Source: Lingula anatina (Eukaryota; Brachiopoda; Lingulata; Lingulida; Lingulidae). Taken from it: a stretch of 64,000 bases of DNA. Position numbers and translations under genes: made by a program. The DNA lies in contig NW_019773770.1 in the NCBI RefSeq assembly GCF_001039355.2, positions 434,001 through 498,000 on the forward strand. Direction: 5' to 3'. The notes under the pieces were generated by a model. The model was not told the DNA's origin and made no database searches. It worked only from the letters and a program-made list of their open reading frames with translations. Positions 38,683-51,337 of this stretch are shown here, in pieces (position 1 is the first letter of the stretch; each line of letters begins with the position of its first letter).

Positions 38683-39229
38683 TACTGTACATTTGATATC
38701 CTGTTCACATTGGTTTTAAGATAAAACATTTTAGTCGAATATTTGGTTTCCTGTTCACACCAGTTTCAAGCTAAAAATTGCCCAGTTTTATAAAGGACGT
38801 TTAGCACTAACCAGTGTTTAACTCTAACCAGACCTTAACAGTCTGTTAGTTAACTGACCTTTAAATAATTATTTAATCCAGTTAAACACTGGCCAGTTAA
38901 CTAATTGGTTGTTTTCCGTCAGAAGACTGTATATGAAACACAATTTAACCATCTTTTAGTTAATGGGTGTTAGGAGAATTTATTTACTGGTTAGGCTTAT
39001 CCACTGGTTAGTGCTAAACGTCCTTTATAAAACTGGGCCCAGGTGTTTTGTTCACATTGATTAAACATTCTAGCTGAATGCCTGGTATCCTGTTCGTATC
39101 AGTTTTTAAATAAAGCATTTAAGCTGTACATTTGGAATCAAGTTCACATCAGTTTTTAGATAAAACATTTTAGCTGTACATTTGGTATCCTGTTCACACT
39201 GGATTAGGATAAAACATTTTAGCTGTACA
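38683..39229. repeat. ~49-bp minisatellite interrupted by a foldback element
   Basis: About six diverged copies of a unit containing ACATTTTAGCTGTACATTTG and TATCCTGTTCACATCAG. Two copies lie before the insertion (38683-38779) and about four after it (39042-39229). Copies differ at many positions, so the array is old. Confidence 0.85.
38780..39038. mobile_element. MITE-like foldback element with 37-bp perfect TIRs
   Basis: The left end begins GCCCAGTTTTATAAAGGACG and continues to 38816. The right end (39002-39038) is its exact reverse complement over 37 bases. The 259-bp element has a nested inverted structure (GTTAAACACTGG inside mirrors the left inner sequence) and no coding capacity, as expected of a MITE. 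A target-site duplication could not be assigned because the minisatellite flanks are diverged. The perfect ends imply recent insertion or sequence homogenisation. Transposase family unknown. Confidence 0.8.
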
Positions 39230-42200
39230 TAAAAGGCTTGTCGGGTATGGTTATTTCTTATTAAATACAAACATGATGAATTTCCACCAAATGTTTTGTC
39301 AGTAATATTAAATATGATAATTCAAAAGCCTTGATAACTTAGTTGACTTTGTATATGAAAGTTAATTTCTATGAGATAAAAGATGAGAGTAAGTTAGATA
39401 TTTCAATTTAACACAAATTCCATAAATCCAGGCACAAATATAGCTGTAATATTTAGTTTAATTGTTCTACTACTGATTCATCTAGGATAAAATCAGACTG
39501 AAATTGTGGTCTAGAAGTTTAGAATAATGTAGAATAGATCCCTGCCTCAGTCATGATAGGCAAAATAACAAGGTACGGAGGGGGGAGGGGGGGGTGGCTT
39601 CTTGTGACAGCTTCTTACAATTAGGGATCTTTATCAGTTTTCATTTCTACCATTCAGTCTTTTTGAGATCACCATATAAAAAGGCATTGTAAGCCTTTTT
39701 CAATTTGTCAACAAACACAAGTTCTGTATCTGTCATTTTGTGACACTTTTTAATATATACAATTGACAAAAGGTTGAACGTCACTGAAGAATGGTATTCT
39801 TAGTGAACATGGTCTTTTTATCATTAAGTTGCACTTTTAATTGAGGTCTTGGTGAACATAAAGAGAGAAATCTATCTGCTTTCATATCCATAACATACTG
39901 GATACACTATTTTACCTACCCTGATGTAAATGAATAAGTAATAAGAAATATATCGCTAAACATGACTATTTCATATACCTGTCATATACAGGCTATAACA
40001 TTTAGTGGAAATGATGTTATGAATAACTTGAGGGCTCTTTGCTAGATGTTCAAAGCTTTTCTGCAAGTGGTTTCGGTCAGGGCCTATTTTCACAGGTGAA
40101 GAATATATATGTGGAACACGGTATTCCGTAGCATTGCTCTAGAAATGTGGGGACCAAACCATCCACTCGGCATCATTCTTAAAGTTTCATATTCTACGAC
40201 CACTGAAATACAAGACTGCACCTACTAACATAAACAGTGAAGCAGAGAACCTTGGCCATGCATTAACAGGGGCGGGTCCAGACAGATTTTCTGTCAGTCT
40301 TCCAAATTATCTTTGTTGATCCATCCTCCATTTTTGACCGTCTTCCGAAAGAAAAAAATTAGATTCACATCAAGACCTTATTTGAAAGTGCTAGTTAATG
40401 ATAAAAAGACTGTGTACACATTATTGTGTAAACTTGAAAAATTCTGATCATCTTCCGGAAGACCCAGAAGACGGCTTCCATCTGCCCAAGATTTACATAA
40501 GGGTACCCTATAAACTTCTCTTGTCCTGCTCGCCCCTTCCCCTCCCTTGTTTTCATGATCTTGGAACTGAATCTTTCATTACTTAGATCCTGATTTGATA
40601 TAAGGTTACCTCAGAGTTAAGTTATAATCTGGAGCCAACATTCTGATCAGTGGTTAACAAGTTAAATTGATTGCTGCCACAGCAACTGTTGTTTTTCTCC
40701 AATTTGTGCTAAATATAGGATAGGCAAGCAGCTTAAACTTATGAAATAATTAAGCAGGTGACTTAAAAACGGATTTTGAAGTGGCAGTTTTAAACAGAAG
40801 CTGCCCCAATGAAGATAATTTTAGCATTGTTAACTGTCCCATTAACAGCTAGGAATTAATTATTTCCAAAGGAAAAAATAGTTATTTTCAGACAGAACAT
40901 CTTACATATCTGCTAACAATTATAATTCTCTATGGCTTTATTTTCAACATCTAGTTAGAGATAAATAGCTATCAATGTCTTAAATCTTCTCTCTGGCACT
41001 TTGTAAATAATGTCCATTTGTTCCCTCACTCCTTATCTTTTTAAAAAATAAAAGTAGACCTTTTTTCAAAAAAAAAAAAATTAAATTAAAGAAATTAAAA
41101 AAAAAAAAAATGATCAGTGTACTGAACCCCACTTCTTGTTCTTGTCTGATGACTTTGTGAGGGTGATGCCCACCTACTTCAAATAGGCCAGTATTGGGCT
41201 GGGGGTACATCCAGTAGCAGAGGATATAAGGAGAATGGAGTAAAGAAAATTGGCCTATCCAGACCTCGGTTATAATAAAAGTGGTGTGTATGGTAATTGT
41301 TAATAAAATTTGATCAAAAAGAAATTAACACTTTTCACCAAAACAATGTTTGATATGCTTATTCTAAAGTTCTGAAAAGTGAATTGGTTTCACATCAGAA
41401 AGTACATTTTTGTCAGATACTAAAAATGATAATTCTTGAAAAAAGTCAAATACTGGATTAAATCAGGCATTCAAAAAATCCAACTCAATTCCATTGTTCA
41501 GCGTCAGAAATTGCTGTATATGCTTGATTCATTTATTAAACAGTTCAAAAAAGGTATTCAATTCAAGGATGGTTGAATATCTAATGTGCGATCATTGTTT
41601 TTTAAAAATTTTATCAGAAATTTGTGTGAAATAGGCCTACTACAGCATTTCTTCTTTTAGCTTTGGGTCATCTTCGAATTTTGTTCACATCAGATGTCAT
41701 GATTATCAGCAGTACAAATTATGAAGATGATCTTTTCCAGTGTGAAATAACCCAATATAAAGTTGGATTGCATGAATTATTTTATCACATTTACTGCAGA
41801 GATGATGTACATCTGTATTTGAATGACCTGAATGACCAGCAATACCATATACATAACTTCTATTTTTAAATTAACAACTTCTACTTGATTCCAATTAAAT
41901 AATATCTAATATACAGAATCTGAGGGGACAAAACCTAAGATATTGCGTAATTTATTGTGTGAAGCCTGCACTGGCCTACAAAAATAGTGGTAATTGTATT
42001 AATGAGCATGATTTTAACTTAAAAAGATGGCCAACTATCCTAGGTGCTATAATATCAAGAGGACTTGGTCTGTAAAAGTAGAGCATTTTGGTGATTATTA
42101 ATATAATTACTGCCCACACGATTTCTGCCACTGTCTAATGATAATAATAATAAGAGAAGGACAGGAGAGAATGTGATGATGACTGCACAAGGTCCCCACA

Positions 42201-42659
42201 CAGGGGGTGAGCTAACTGGTCTTGAAGGCAAAATTTGTATGTTAGAATTAAGATAAAGGAAGGATAAAAAAGGCTTTTAGTATATGTGGCTGTTAAAACC
42301 AAAATATCACAACTTTTGGACAAATAACCATCGCCACCATCATTATCTATTGGTTGATTGATGAATTGGTTGATTGCCAATTTGAACTGAATGGCTGAAA
42401 GTTTTCTGTCATTTTTCGGAATTATTTCTAGAAAAAAAAAAAAAAACAATGACAGCAGAAAAAAGCAAGTTGATTAATATCATTTTTTTTAGAAAATGTC
42501 AAACATGACTGATATAATTTGATCACTGAATATTGTCATATAAAGGTTTCTTTCCTCAGCCATGAACAAATTTGTCCTCAACTATCTACAAATAAATCTG
42601 TTTGTGTCTTTTTCCATATCCCCCCCCCCCAAAAAAAAAAAAAGTCTGATCCATGTCTG
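39230..42659. other. CpG-poor AT-rich DNA, no gene recognised
   Basis: Holds a guanine tract at 39578-39596 (quadruplex candidate), an A-rich double tract near 41070-41110, and a C10/A13 tract near 42622-42643. Otherwise no structured features and no coding region recognised. Confidence 0.45.
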
Positions 42660-42950
42660 AATGTCACGCCAGGTTGAATTCGCTGAGAAACAAAAGATCT
42701 TGGTTGTAGTCTTGTTAATTCTACCTCTTTGCTCCTTAATCAATAACTGAGTGAAAACAACGCCGAGCCTTGCCAACAAAGCATGTTTGAAAAATGTTAT
42801 TAACAAGCAATTTCCATGGCAACTGTAGAAGTTTTCCTACAGTTTGATTAAAAAGCGGCACAGGAAAATTGTAATTGCTGTTTCCTGCGTCAGCTAATTT
42901 TGACTGACATTCTCATCCCTAGGGTATGACGGTGCTGATACTGGATGCAT
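42660..42950. promoter_or_regulatory. Candidate regulatory island with RFX-type X-box
   Basis: CCATGGCAAC at 42814-42823, with preceding TTT, reads GTTGCCATGGAAA on the minus strand, close to a symmetrical RFX X-box. Nearby is an imperfect palindrome with arms CAGGAAA and TTTCCTG enclosing TGTAATTGC (about 42860-42890). Homeodomain-like GTTAATT and CTTAATCAAT sites lie around 42715-42745. No coding potential. Interpretation is inference. Confidence 0.3.
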
Positions 42951-42954
42951 GAAC

Positions 42955-42982
42955 AAAAAAAAAAAAAAAAAAAAAAAAAAAA
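42955..42982. repeat. Poly(A) tract
   Basis: About 28 consecutive A directly after the X-box island. No recognisable retroposon body upstream. Confidence 0.95.
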
Positions 42983-43019
42983 GAAATCCTGCCTTGTGAC
43001 ATACGTGAGAAAAGCACAC

Positions 43020-43480
43020 CTTCCATTCTGAGCCTGCCTTCACACCCAGTGTGAACAGCTTCCTGACAATAATTGTTCTGATCCCTGGTAAAGTATGAGC
43101 AGAAGGTCAGAGGCTCAGGGCATGTGATAGATTTCTAATTAATACAACACTTTCTTCACTGAACGAATTAAGGACAACACAGTACGTATTACTGGAAACA
43201 GAGACTACAAAGCAGTAATTCAATTTGGGGGTATTAGTTTCCACCTCTGTGCATCTCCTGAAAACTGCCAAATGAGAGAAAAAATTTCATGCAAATTGCG
43301 TAGTACCCGAGCGCCCGGCAGTCTGTGTGCTCAGTAATCTTGTTTTCTGCGGTTGTGACCAGCATTTCTGGAAGTCATTCAATGATTGAAGTGCTTAATT
43401 GCTCACATTGTGAAGCGGACCTAATCTTTTTTGTTCCTTCTTACTTGGATAAGCTTGACTCCACTGATCTGTACTTGACT
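43020..43480. promoter_or_regulatory. Candidate regulatory island with POU octamer
   Basis: Exact octamer ATGCAAAT at 43289-43296. Also TTCTAATTAATAC homeodomain-type sites near 43132, a RUNX-like TGCGGTT near 43348, and a TTCACACCCAGTGTGAA palindrome near 43031 that contains T-box core half-sites in opposite orientation. Mixed composition contrasts with flanks. No coding region recognised. Confidence 0.3.
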
Positions 43481-46379
43481 ACTGCTATTCTCTACGGACT
43501 GTGACAAATGTATTTATTCTGACAGAGAAACATACAACAACTTCTTCTTACCAACAAAAATAATTTGACACCTATAGCTTGTTGAAAAAAAGTCTTATGT
43601 TTGCAATAAACACACAGACACAGAGACACACATATATGGGAATGTGACAAAAATAGTAATGCAATCATGAAGCAACAGGAATTTTGGCAAATATTACAAT
43701 TTAAAGGCTTCGGCGAGCGTTAATCATGCTTCCCTTCCCACTTTTCATTTCCTTCATTGTCCTTAACACTTTTCACCTTGACAATACTCTGAGCTCCTAT
43801 TTTTATGCCCCTTAAAAATATGAGAGGAAAAAATATGTTATTTTTTGTGGTCTTGGGGAGTCACCTGAATAACCCATAGTCAGATCCGGAAATGTATTCA
43901 AATAAATAAAATATCTTAAGAAATGACAGAATTATCTAAGTGATGGGTGTTTAAAAATTGCACAAAGAAGCCAAGATATAAAAACCATATAACAGTTTTG
44001 AACTGCCAAAATCAAGGCAAACTATTACTAATATAATCTATGAGGCTTCTCACCATTTTCACTAACCACAAAACCAATATATAAAGATGAGGAAGCCAGT
44101 CTAGGATGAAAAAAAGTGCAATGTTTCTATAACACTGGCAAAACTGACATTTAACTGTTTCAAAAATTTGTTCTATCCGGATATGTGATCTTTTTCATAT
44201 ATAATAAGATGTATATAAAACAATCTCCCTTCCAGAACTTTCTTCCACTCTGATGTTCAACTAAACAGGAGATTATGATATGATAGTCACTTAAAACTTT
44301 CAAATACCTCTCTCATTCCAGAAGTTCACTTTTTCAAGAATTATTATTATTATTTAATGCATTTTTGACATGAAGCCAACTCACTTTTAAAACTTTTGTG
44401 ATGAAATATTTTAAACATGTCATCTTTAGGACATAAAATGATTATCAATCACAAAACTTAATCTATTTTGATACAAAAATGAGCTTCCTTTGTCTTTCAT
44501 TATGTCTAACAGTGCAAAAATCTTGTGAACCTTCAATAAAGCTATAATAAGTTGGAATGTAAAATCAAGCAATTTTTCTGCAGGTTTATTAACTTTTTGT
44601 TCATTTGTTTTTCAGGATGGGGACATTAGCAGGGTCCTGAAGGTAACAGAAAGTGATCTGGAATTTGATTTTAAATACAGGGATCTGTAGAATGTCTCAT
44701 AAGATAATGTAACATTCAACTCTTGAAATACTGATTTTCTTCAGAAGCATTCATAAGATCTGTTATTATCTTTCATTTTTTCTATTCTAATCTTCTAGTT
44801 TTTTCATTTTTTCTAGGTTCAACCATTCAACTTTTAAAAACATTTCTTCTTTGCATTGCTTTCAATAACTAAAAAAAAAATACACACACACTTTCACTTT
44901 GTTCAAATATGACAAAATGTATTTTTAAAAACTACTCCTAAGTCACCCGCATCCCTGTCAAATACATATGACTTCCAGTGTTGCATTCTACGCTACTTTG
45001 AAAGCCTCTATGTTATCAAGACAAAAAAATTACCCCTAAAAAGCAATACTTAGGCACACCTACACGCACACACATACTACTTCGCCACCAACATAATAAT
45101 AATCCAACCATCATGGTCTTGATGTTGATTGCTGGTTGCCTGCTATCTCAGCACCCTTATGACCATCTTCTACACAGGTCTTGACGATGATCCACTGGTA
45201 TAAGCTACATAATTTTCCTTTCAATGGTGGTACTTACAAGCAATAGCAACAAAATTAACGATGCAATAAGACTACCACAGTGATTTTGCGTCAATCATTT
45301 TGTGGGTCATTTTTACTACCGTTTTCATACAACAAGTCATTCTGCTGCAAATGTTAGCATTTGTAAGAACAGTTACAAAATTAGAGATGCCATAAGAATA
45401 CATTGGAAATATTGAGTACATCAGTGAATGTGTTTACAATATATGTGTATGATACATCTAGTAAGTTCTCCCAAGTATGGCCACAGCTAGAAGAAACAGA
45501 AATTAAATTAGATGGAAAACATAGAAACTTCGGTTTCTCTTCTACAAAAACCTCTAACACATGTACATGGCAAGGCATTTAAAGAGCAATGGCAATAAAT
45601 CTGACACTTGAGGAAAATAAAACTCAGAAATACTGAGTCCAACAATTTTACAAGATCTTAAGAGTAGATTACAAGGGATATCTTAAGTAAAGCTGTTAAA
45701 AATGATGTTAGTCAAAATTATAGCAGCATATCTTTTGTCATACAGTGTGACACTGAAACATAATAATAATAATAACAATAACAACAATTATTATTATTAT
45801 TTGAAATGCTTTAGGAAATGGCATATTTCTTGAAAACTGAGCGAGGAGAAAAATAAAATCATCAAATGATAACTGCATTTTAAAAATTTTATTCAATGTT
45901 TAAGTAGGAAATGTGCTTAGTTTTAATAGTGGATTTTTTTTTCAATCTGCTCCTTTTCAAACTTTGAAGCCTTTGAGCCAATTTTAATCTTTAACAGAAA
46001 AAAACACACACACACACACAAAGAAATAAAAGATGCTTGATTGAAATTAAAACAGATGTACTAATATTCTAAGAACCAAGAGAACAGAACAGAAAATATA
46101 GAGGTAAAGAATACTTAAATGTGTATACATCAATATTTATCAATAAAAACAGATAAATCTAAATCAAATAAGAATTAAAAGAGATGTTCAAAAATATGAT
46201 CTTCCTTGAATGATACCCTGTGTACTGAATTCTTTTTCTTTTTCATCCCTCGAGGCCTTTAAAATATTTCTAAAATACATTAGCCTTTTCCTTCTTCTTT
46301 TTTCATCTCTGTTAACTTTTTTTTTACAAGATTTATCATGACCCAAATCTGAGAAAGAAATCAGCGGGGAGACACACGG
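43481..46379. other. Highly CpG-depleted AT-rich DNA, no gene recognised
   Basis: I saw only one CpG between 43981 and 44580. A palindromic trinucleotide tract, (AAT)n then (ATT)n, lies at 45761-45801. No gene seen. Confidence 0.5.
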
Positions 46380-46860
46380 GAGAGACACAAGGGATCAACT
46401 TTGTGAAGTGTGCACTCTACCTCTGCCATTGTAATTAATTGTTCAATCAAGGGAATACACTGCTCTGTTTGAGGTGTTTAGAGGTTGTGCTCGAAGTTGT
46501 CTGTCTCCAGTGCGACATGCCATATTGTCACATTTCTATTGTCCGCTGGCGGCACCTAGTATTGTGCATGGCACCAGCCAAGTGCGAGGGAGAACCGAGA
46601 AGAAATCTGAAGTGATGGGGTGGAAACAACAAAAGAGATCAGATCCCGCTGTCTGTCTGTGAGGCTCGCTTGCCGCCTAATAGCGAGGTGAGGGATTACT
46701 GCACAATGTGGCTAAGTTACTAAATTAATTGTATGATGAGTGGGATTCAATGGGGAGGGAGAATAAGCTGCAAACAAAGCCTGCAGGAGGCCCCGCTATC
46801 TCCTTCTAACCACACCTAAGACATACACTACCAGGGCCATAGAAAACACACAATACGGGA
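46380..46860. promoter_or_regulatory. Candidate regulatory island
   Basis: Repeat-free mixed-composition block with TGTAATTAATTG near 46430, a second ATTAATTG near 46725, and Sox-like AAACAAAG near 46773. An open frame at 46474-46662 has no homology I recognise. Call rests on contrast and motif content only. Confidence 0.25.
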
Positions 46861-47279
46861 CCCAAACCTTATCAACAGAACATCTTACGTTAGCAGCATA
46901 TTATTCTTCACATCACAGTTCTCAGTGATTTTTGGGTACTGGTTTGTATGTGCTTGTAAATAATTGTCTTTTTATAACACCCTCAAGTACAAAAGAAAAT
47001 ACTGCACTGGCTTATCTCCTAGTCAGTGAATTGGACACCTGTCTCTATTACCTGAATTGCTAGTTATCATCTCCTCATCACCCACAGCTCAAGTTCATTC
47101 TTATCTTATGATAATTACTCACTCTGTATTTTTTTACTATACTTCCATGGCAAAAAGCTGCCATTTATATATAGAGCACACCACACCACACTCAGAGTCT
47201 TCCAGTACACGTTTCTATGTAAGCATGCCTATTCCATTACAACTGCTGAAGACCTAGGACAATATAGAGACAACTTAAG

Positions 47280-47600
47280 GTTTCTGTGGCTCGCTGGCCT
47301 GGCTCTTACCTGACACGGTCTGGTCAGTTAGTCAGTCAAGCGGTGGTGATAATGGTGGCGGGAGGTCTAGCAGGCTACCAGCCCATGTAATTTGTGCAGC
47401 ACATTTGCAATTGCCGGCCCAAATGAGACAGTAGAAGAAATCTGATCTATCACTCCTATTAGTTGACAAAAAGGCCACTGCCATCTGAGCTCGCTACCGA
47501 AAAGGAGAGGCATATACAGACAGCCAGTCAAGCCTGGCTTGCTCATTTGAAAGCCAGGCGACTTCCACATCAATTCAATTTAGACTACTGATTTTTTATG
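47280..47600. promoter_or_regulatory. Candidate regulatory island
   Basis: Mixed-composition block with several GGCTGGC/GCCAGGC-like words, including near-palindromic AGCCTGGCTTGC and AAGCCAGGCG near 47530-47565. No coding region recognised despite a 68-codon minus frame. Confidence 0.22.
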
Positions 47601-49126
47601 GCTGCTCACTTTTTTAATACCAGTGTTCCTGTACAATGACATTTTCAATTTAGTCTGCTTAAACCGTAAACTGAGCATGTCCAAAACTTTGTTTTGACGA
47701 CTTTGAAGTTTGATAGGGAACTGAAAACAGAAAATTACTTTTAAAAAAAGGAAAAACAAAAAAGGATAAAAAACCCCGAAAAGTACTTTTCGTAAGTGTT
47801 GTCCATTTCTTTAAGACAAATCTGGAAAGTCAAACACAGCAGCACTTTTTACTTCAAAATCACTTCAGTTATAAACAAAACTTCTCCTTTCAGAGTCAAA
47901 ACTAAGGAAAAAAGGATAACAACAAACGTGTCAAAAATGTCACTGACCATTGATCTTTGCTGGCTTTCTTAATTTACCAAATCTATAAGAATTACTACTG
48001 GAAAGGACCTATCTACTGTAATATCAAAGTAATTCAACACAAGATGCTTTTAGCAACTCTCAGTTAATGTACTTTTCCACCCCACAGGGGATGAACTGGC
48101 AGCACAAGGCCAAAGATTGGACTGATACGCCAAGACATGATTCAATCAGTAAATTTGTCTGTTGGCTGAAAGGTATAATTTTGCTCTTTCTAAAGTATGT
48201 GGCTGCAGTCCAGCTAATTTGTTATGTAAAACTACTTGTCGGGCTTTATCTTTAACTAGAGCCATGACAACAGAAATATATACAGAATCATGATGGTGCT
48301 AGCAGGGTGTTTCTTCACGAAGTTGGAAAATTTGCTACAATCTGTTTCTCTTAAATAATTTACAATTTGCCAGAACAATCTGTGATACACACACACATCA
48401 ATTACTGTTGAAATATTTACTTCCCACTGAATGACATCAAGCAATATAAGTTGAAATCTGTTTTTATTTGATTACAGTAACACTCCTGAGTGAAATATTA
48501 ATATTATTCCCCCTACTTCGACTCACAAAAATTACTATCAATTTCGAAAACTTTCATATTATGCTGTAACAACAAGTGCATATCTATATAATTAATAGGT
48601 GGTTATATAGAATTCCTTGTCATTTAATGAAATTTAGTTTAATACTTTTTCTAGATGATGATTTTAGATGATGATGATGATGATGATTTTACATAAAGCA
48701 TGGCCAAAACCCACAATGCCAGAACTTGAAAGTTCTGGAGCCTCTTGGATGACCATTGACAGCTCAATGCAGACGATATAGTTTCATTTTCCAGCCAGGA
48801 ATGAACAACATCAAGTTTCTAAGAGGACCACAGTGACCACAAGTCCAGTGTATGACAGGGACACCTGGATACATCAGTCCCTAGATTGTAACCCCAAAAG
48901 ATCATTCCTCTCTGACCACAGGGTGCGCTAGCAGTCTGGTACAAAAGTTAAGTATTGTATCGCTCATACTTGACTTTTATTTTAGAAGCCTATGATGTTA
49001 GAGGGTAACAGATCATCTTGTCTGGGACAAGCTGGGAGCCAAGAAAGTGTAAAGAGGATAGGGTGTCAAAGAACGCCAGATTATTATTAAAAAAATATAA
49101 CAGTTGTTGAGATGTGTATGTTGAGG

Positions 49127-49128
<2 letters not shown>

Positions 49129-49172
<44 letters not shown>
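49129..49172. repeat. (AT)22 microsatellite
   Basis: Uninterrupted AT dinucleotides. A (GAT)n tract also lies at 48667-48687. The intervening 48690-48960 is mixed-composition, non-coding DNA with no distinct feature. Confidence 0.97.
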
Positions 49173-49175
<3 letters not shown>

Positions 49176-50454
49176 CTCAAATACATGTAGTATAAGGAAA
49201 TGAGTTAGAGAGCAGTAGGCAAGTTTGCATGGGACTGATAAATCTTTTCTAAAAACCCCTTTAAACTGGAGGGCATCCTTTCTGTGTCCTTTGAGCAAGC
49301 ATGAAGCTGGCATCATTGTAGTCACAGAAAGGAGGCACAAGCATCGCTTTGGTTGCAGTATGAAATGCTCAGTGATTGGCCAGTTGTTGGCATGTAATTT
49401 TTTTTAATGCTCAAACGGGGCCATACTCTGGGATGCAGAAAGGACGTTGTCTAGTGTAAAAGTGGGCACACTCAATTCCAGCTGGTGCTCTTGGATTTGA
49501 GTTTTGACATCAAGCACCCAGTGTCACCCAGCACTCAACAAAATCTACGAAGACAAAATTTTAACCTGTCAGTTACAAATATCCTGGAATTTTATTAAGT
49601 AAAAACAATTTCAATGAATGATAACAGGGTGTTTATGAGATAGGGAAATATTAAGTGAAATTTCAATGACTAATGAAAATTGCTTTTTGAGAAATTAAGA
49701 TTTTTAGTTCTTAAAGTTTTTTCAGTTGACATTCCCACAAATGAATTATCTATATAAGTGGGTGTTGCAAAGGTTACAGATGATCAATAAATTTTTTAAA
49801 CCACTTCAATATACATTTATATATATTTTGCCATATTTTCAAATATTGCTCCTTTTTTTTTATAACTGTGCACATGTTACTGTAGCCTGCTTTTTGTCAT
49901 GTGCTGCTACCATACTATCACAATCATATAATTATCTGTAATCATATTAAAACCCAACCCAGAGCCTACTGCACTAGATTTGACACTTAAAGCTAAAGTT
50001 GACATGCATGGTGTCAAATTTGATGTTCACAACTTTATCAGTTTATAATGTCTACGTACTCAATTTTTGAGGTTGAATAAAAAATATGAACTCTTGGCTT
50101 TTTGTAACAATTGTTATGCCAAACATGACATCTTTTGGTGATCCCTGCCCTTCACACAGCTGTTGATAAGATTTTATTTTGTTAAGTTTTTTTAAATTAA
50201 AAAATGTCAACCTTTTAAGAGACTGAAAAAAAAAAAAGGTTATGATACACACTGCTGATTTTCAAGGTTAAAAATTCAACTGGCATAGGTCTGCAAAAGT
50301 GACTCCACTATTACCATGCCATATCACCTTCATTTGATAACTCATTATCAGCTCACATAATGTGTGTGAAAAATCTCAGACATCTCCCTTTGAAGGGGTC
50401 ACAGGATGATGTAAGACGTGTCAAATTTCATGTCCCTCCTTTTCACCCAGTTAT

Positions 50455-50800
50455 GTTAATATCATCTGATAATGGATAATCATCTGACGAGTTGTGTGAA
50501 CACTGCGCGCCTAGGGTGCCCTTTGCTGGGTGATGTAAGCCGGGCCAAACTCGCTGTTTATCTGCAGACCGCTGTCATTGTCAACTGTGAATAAAGACGA
50601 CTGCCTCCCAGCAGCAGGTGTAATCTCTGCTTTCCACCTGCTTTTATTAATAAGCTTCAGTGACTCTCTCTCTCTCTCTCTCCTCCACCACTGGCCAGTA
50701 ATGTATAGGAGTGTGCCCAGTGCAAAGTGCAATCACAGACCAACTACCAAAAAAGCTATTCAAACAAAAACTGACACCTTGAATAATAATCTCTTCACAC
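50455..50800. promoter_or_regulatory. Candidate regulatory island with GATA-type cluster
   Basis: TCATCTGA occurs twice (50462 and 50480) around ATAATGGATAATC. Further on are a TTTATC GATA site near 50557, a Sox-like TCATTGTC near 50574, a GCAGGTG E-box near 50613 and CCACCTG near 50635. A (CT)n tract ends the block (50664-50682). Non-coding. Confidence 0.25.
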
Positions 50801-51337
50801 CACATGGTCCCAAGTCTTAAATTTTCATCTTTCTTTCTTTTTCTCTATTCAGCTTCGATGCAGTTTTGATTATTTTGTCACATTATATTTGCCTGGGGTC
50901 ACCAGGACATATTTGTGGCCATAGTCAATGTCTTTTTCTTCTTAACAATTACAAAATTAAATATTATGATAATGATAACAACAATCATAACCATAATAAT
51001 AAATTAATTTTAAAAAATGGAAAAATATTATTTAGTCACAGCTTGAATGATATTTCCATACAGTGAGAAAAGTGTGACAAGTTGAGGCAAACCTGGTGTG
51101 TGGTGACGCGTGTGGTCATGTCTACTTACTCTAGTGCCATCTATCTTCATCCTAGGTTAATAAGAGACGTAACAGCTTGGTAACCAGTTTGTGTGGTATG
51201 TGAAGATTTAACCTTAGTTACATTTCCATTTAGATCTATAATGAGATGTCTAATCATTGTGACAGGTATACATTACTACTATTATTTTTTCTTTTTCCTT
51301 TCTCTCTTTCTTTGCAAACATAATTGTGTGTTGTGAG

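Noticed and set aside
38683-39229. CRISPR-like array because of regular repeats
   Set aside because: Repeats are diverged and contiguous without unique spacers, and the genome is animal. It is a minisatellite.
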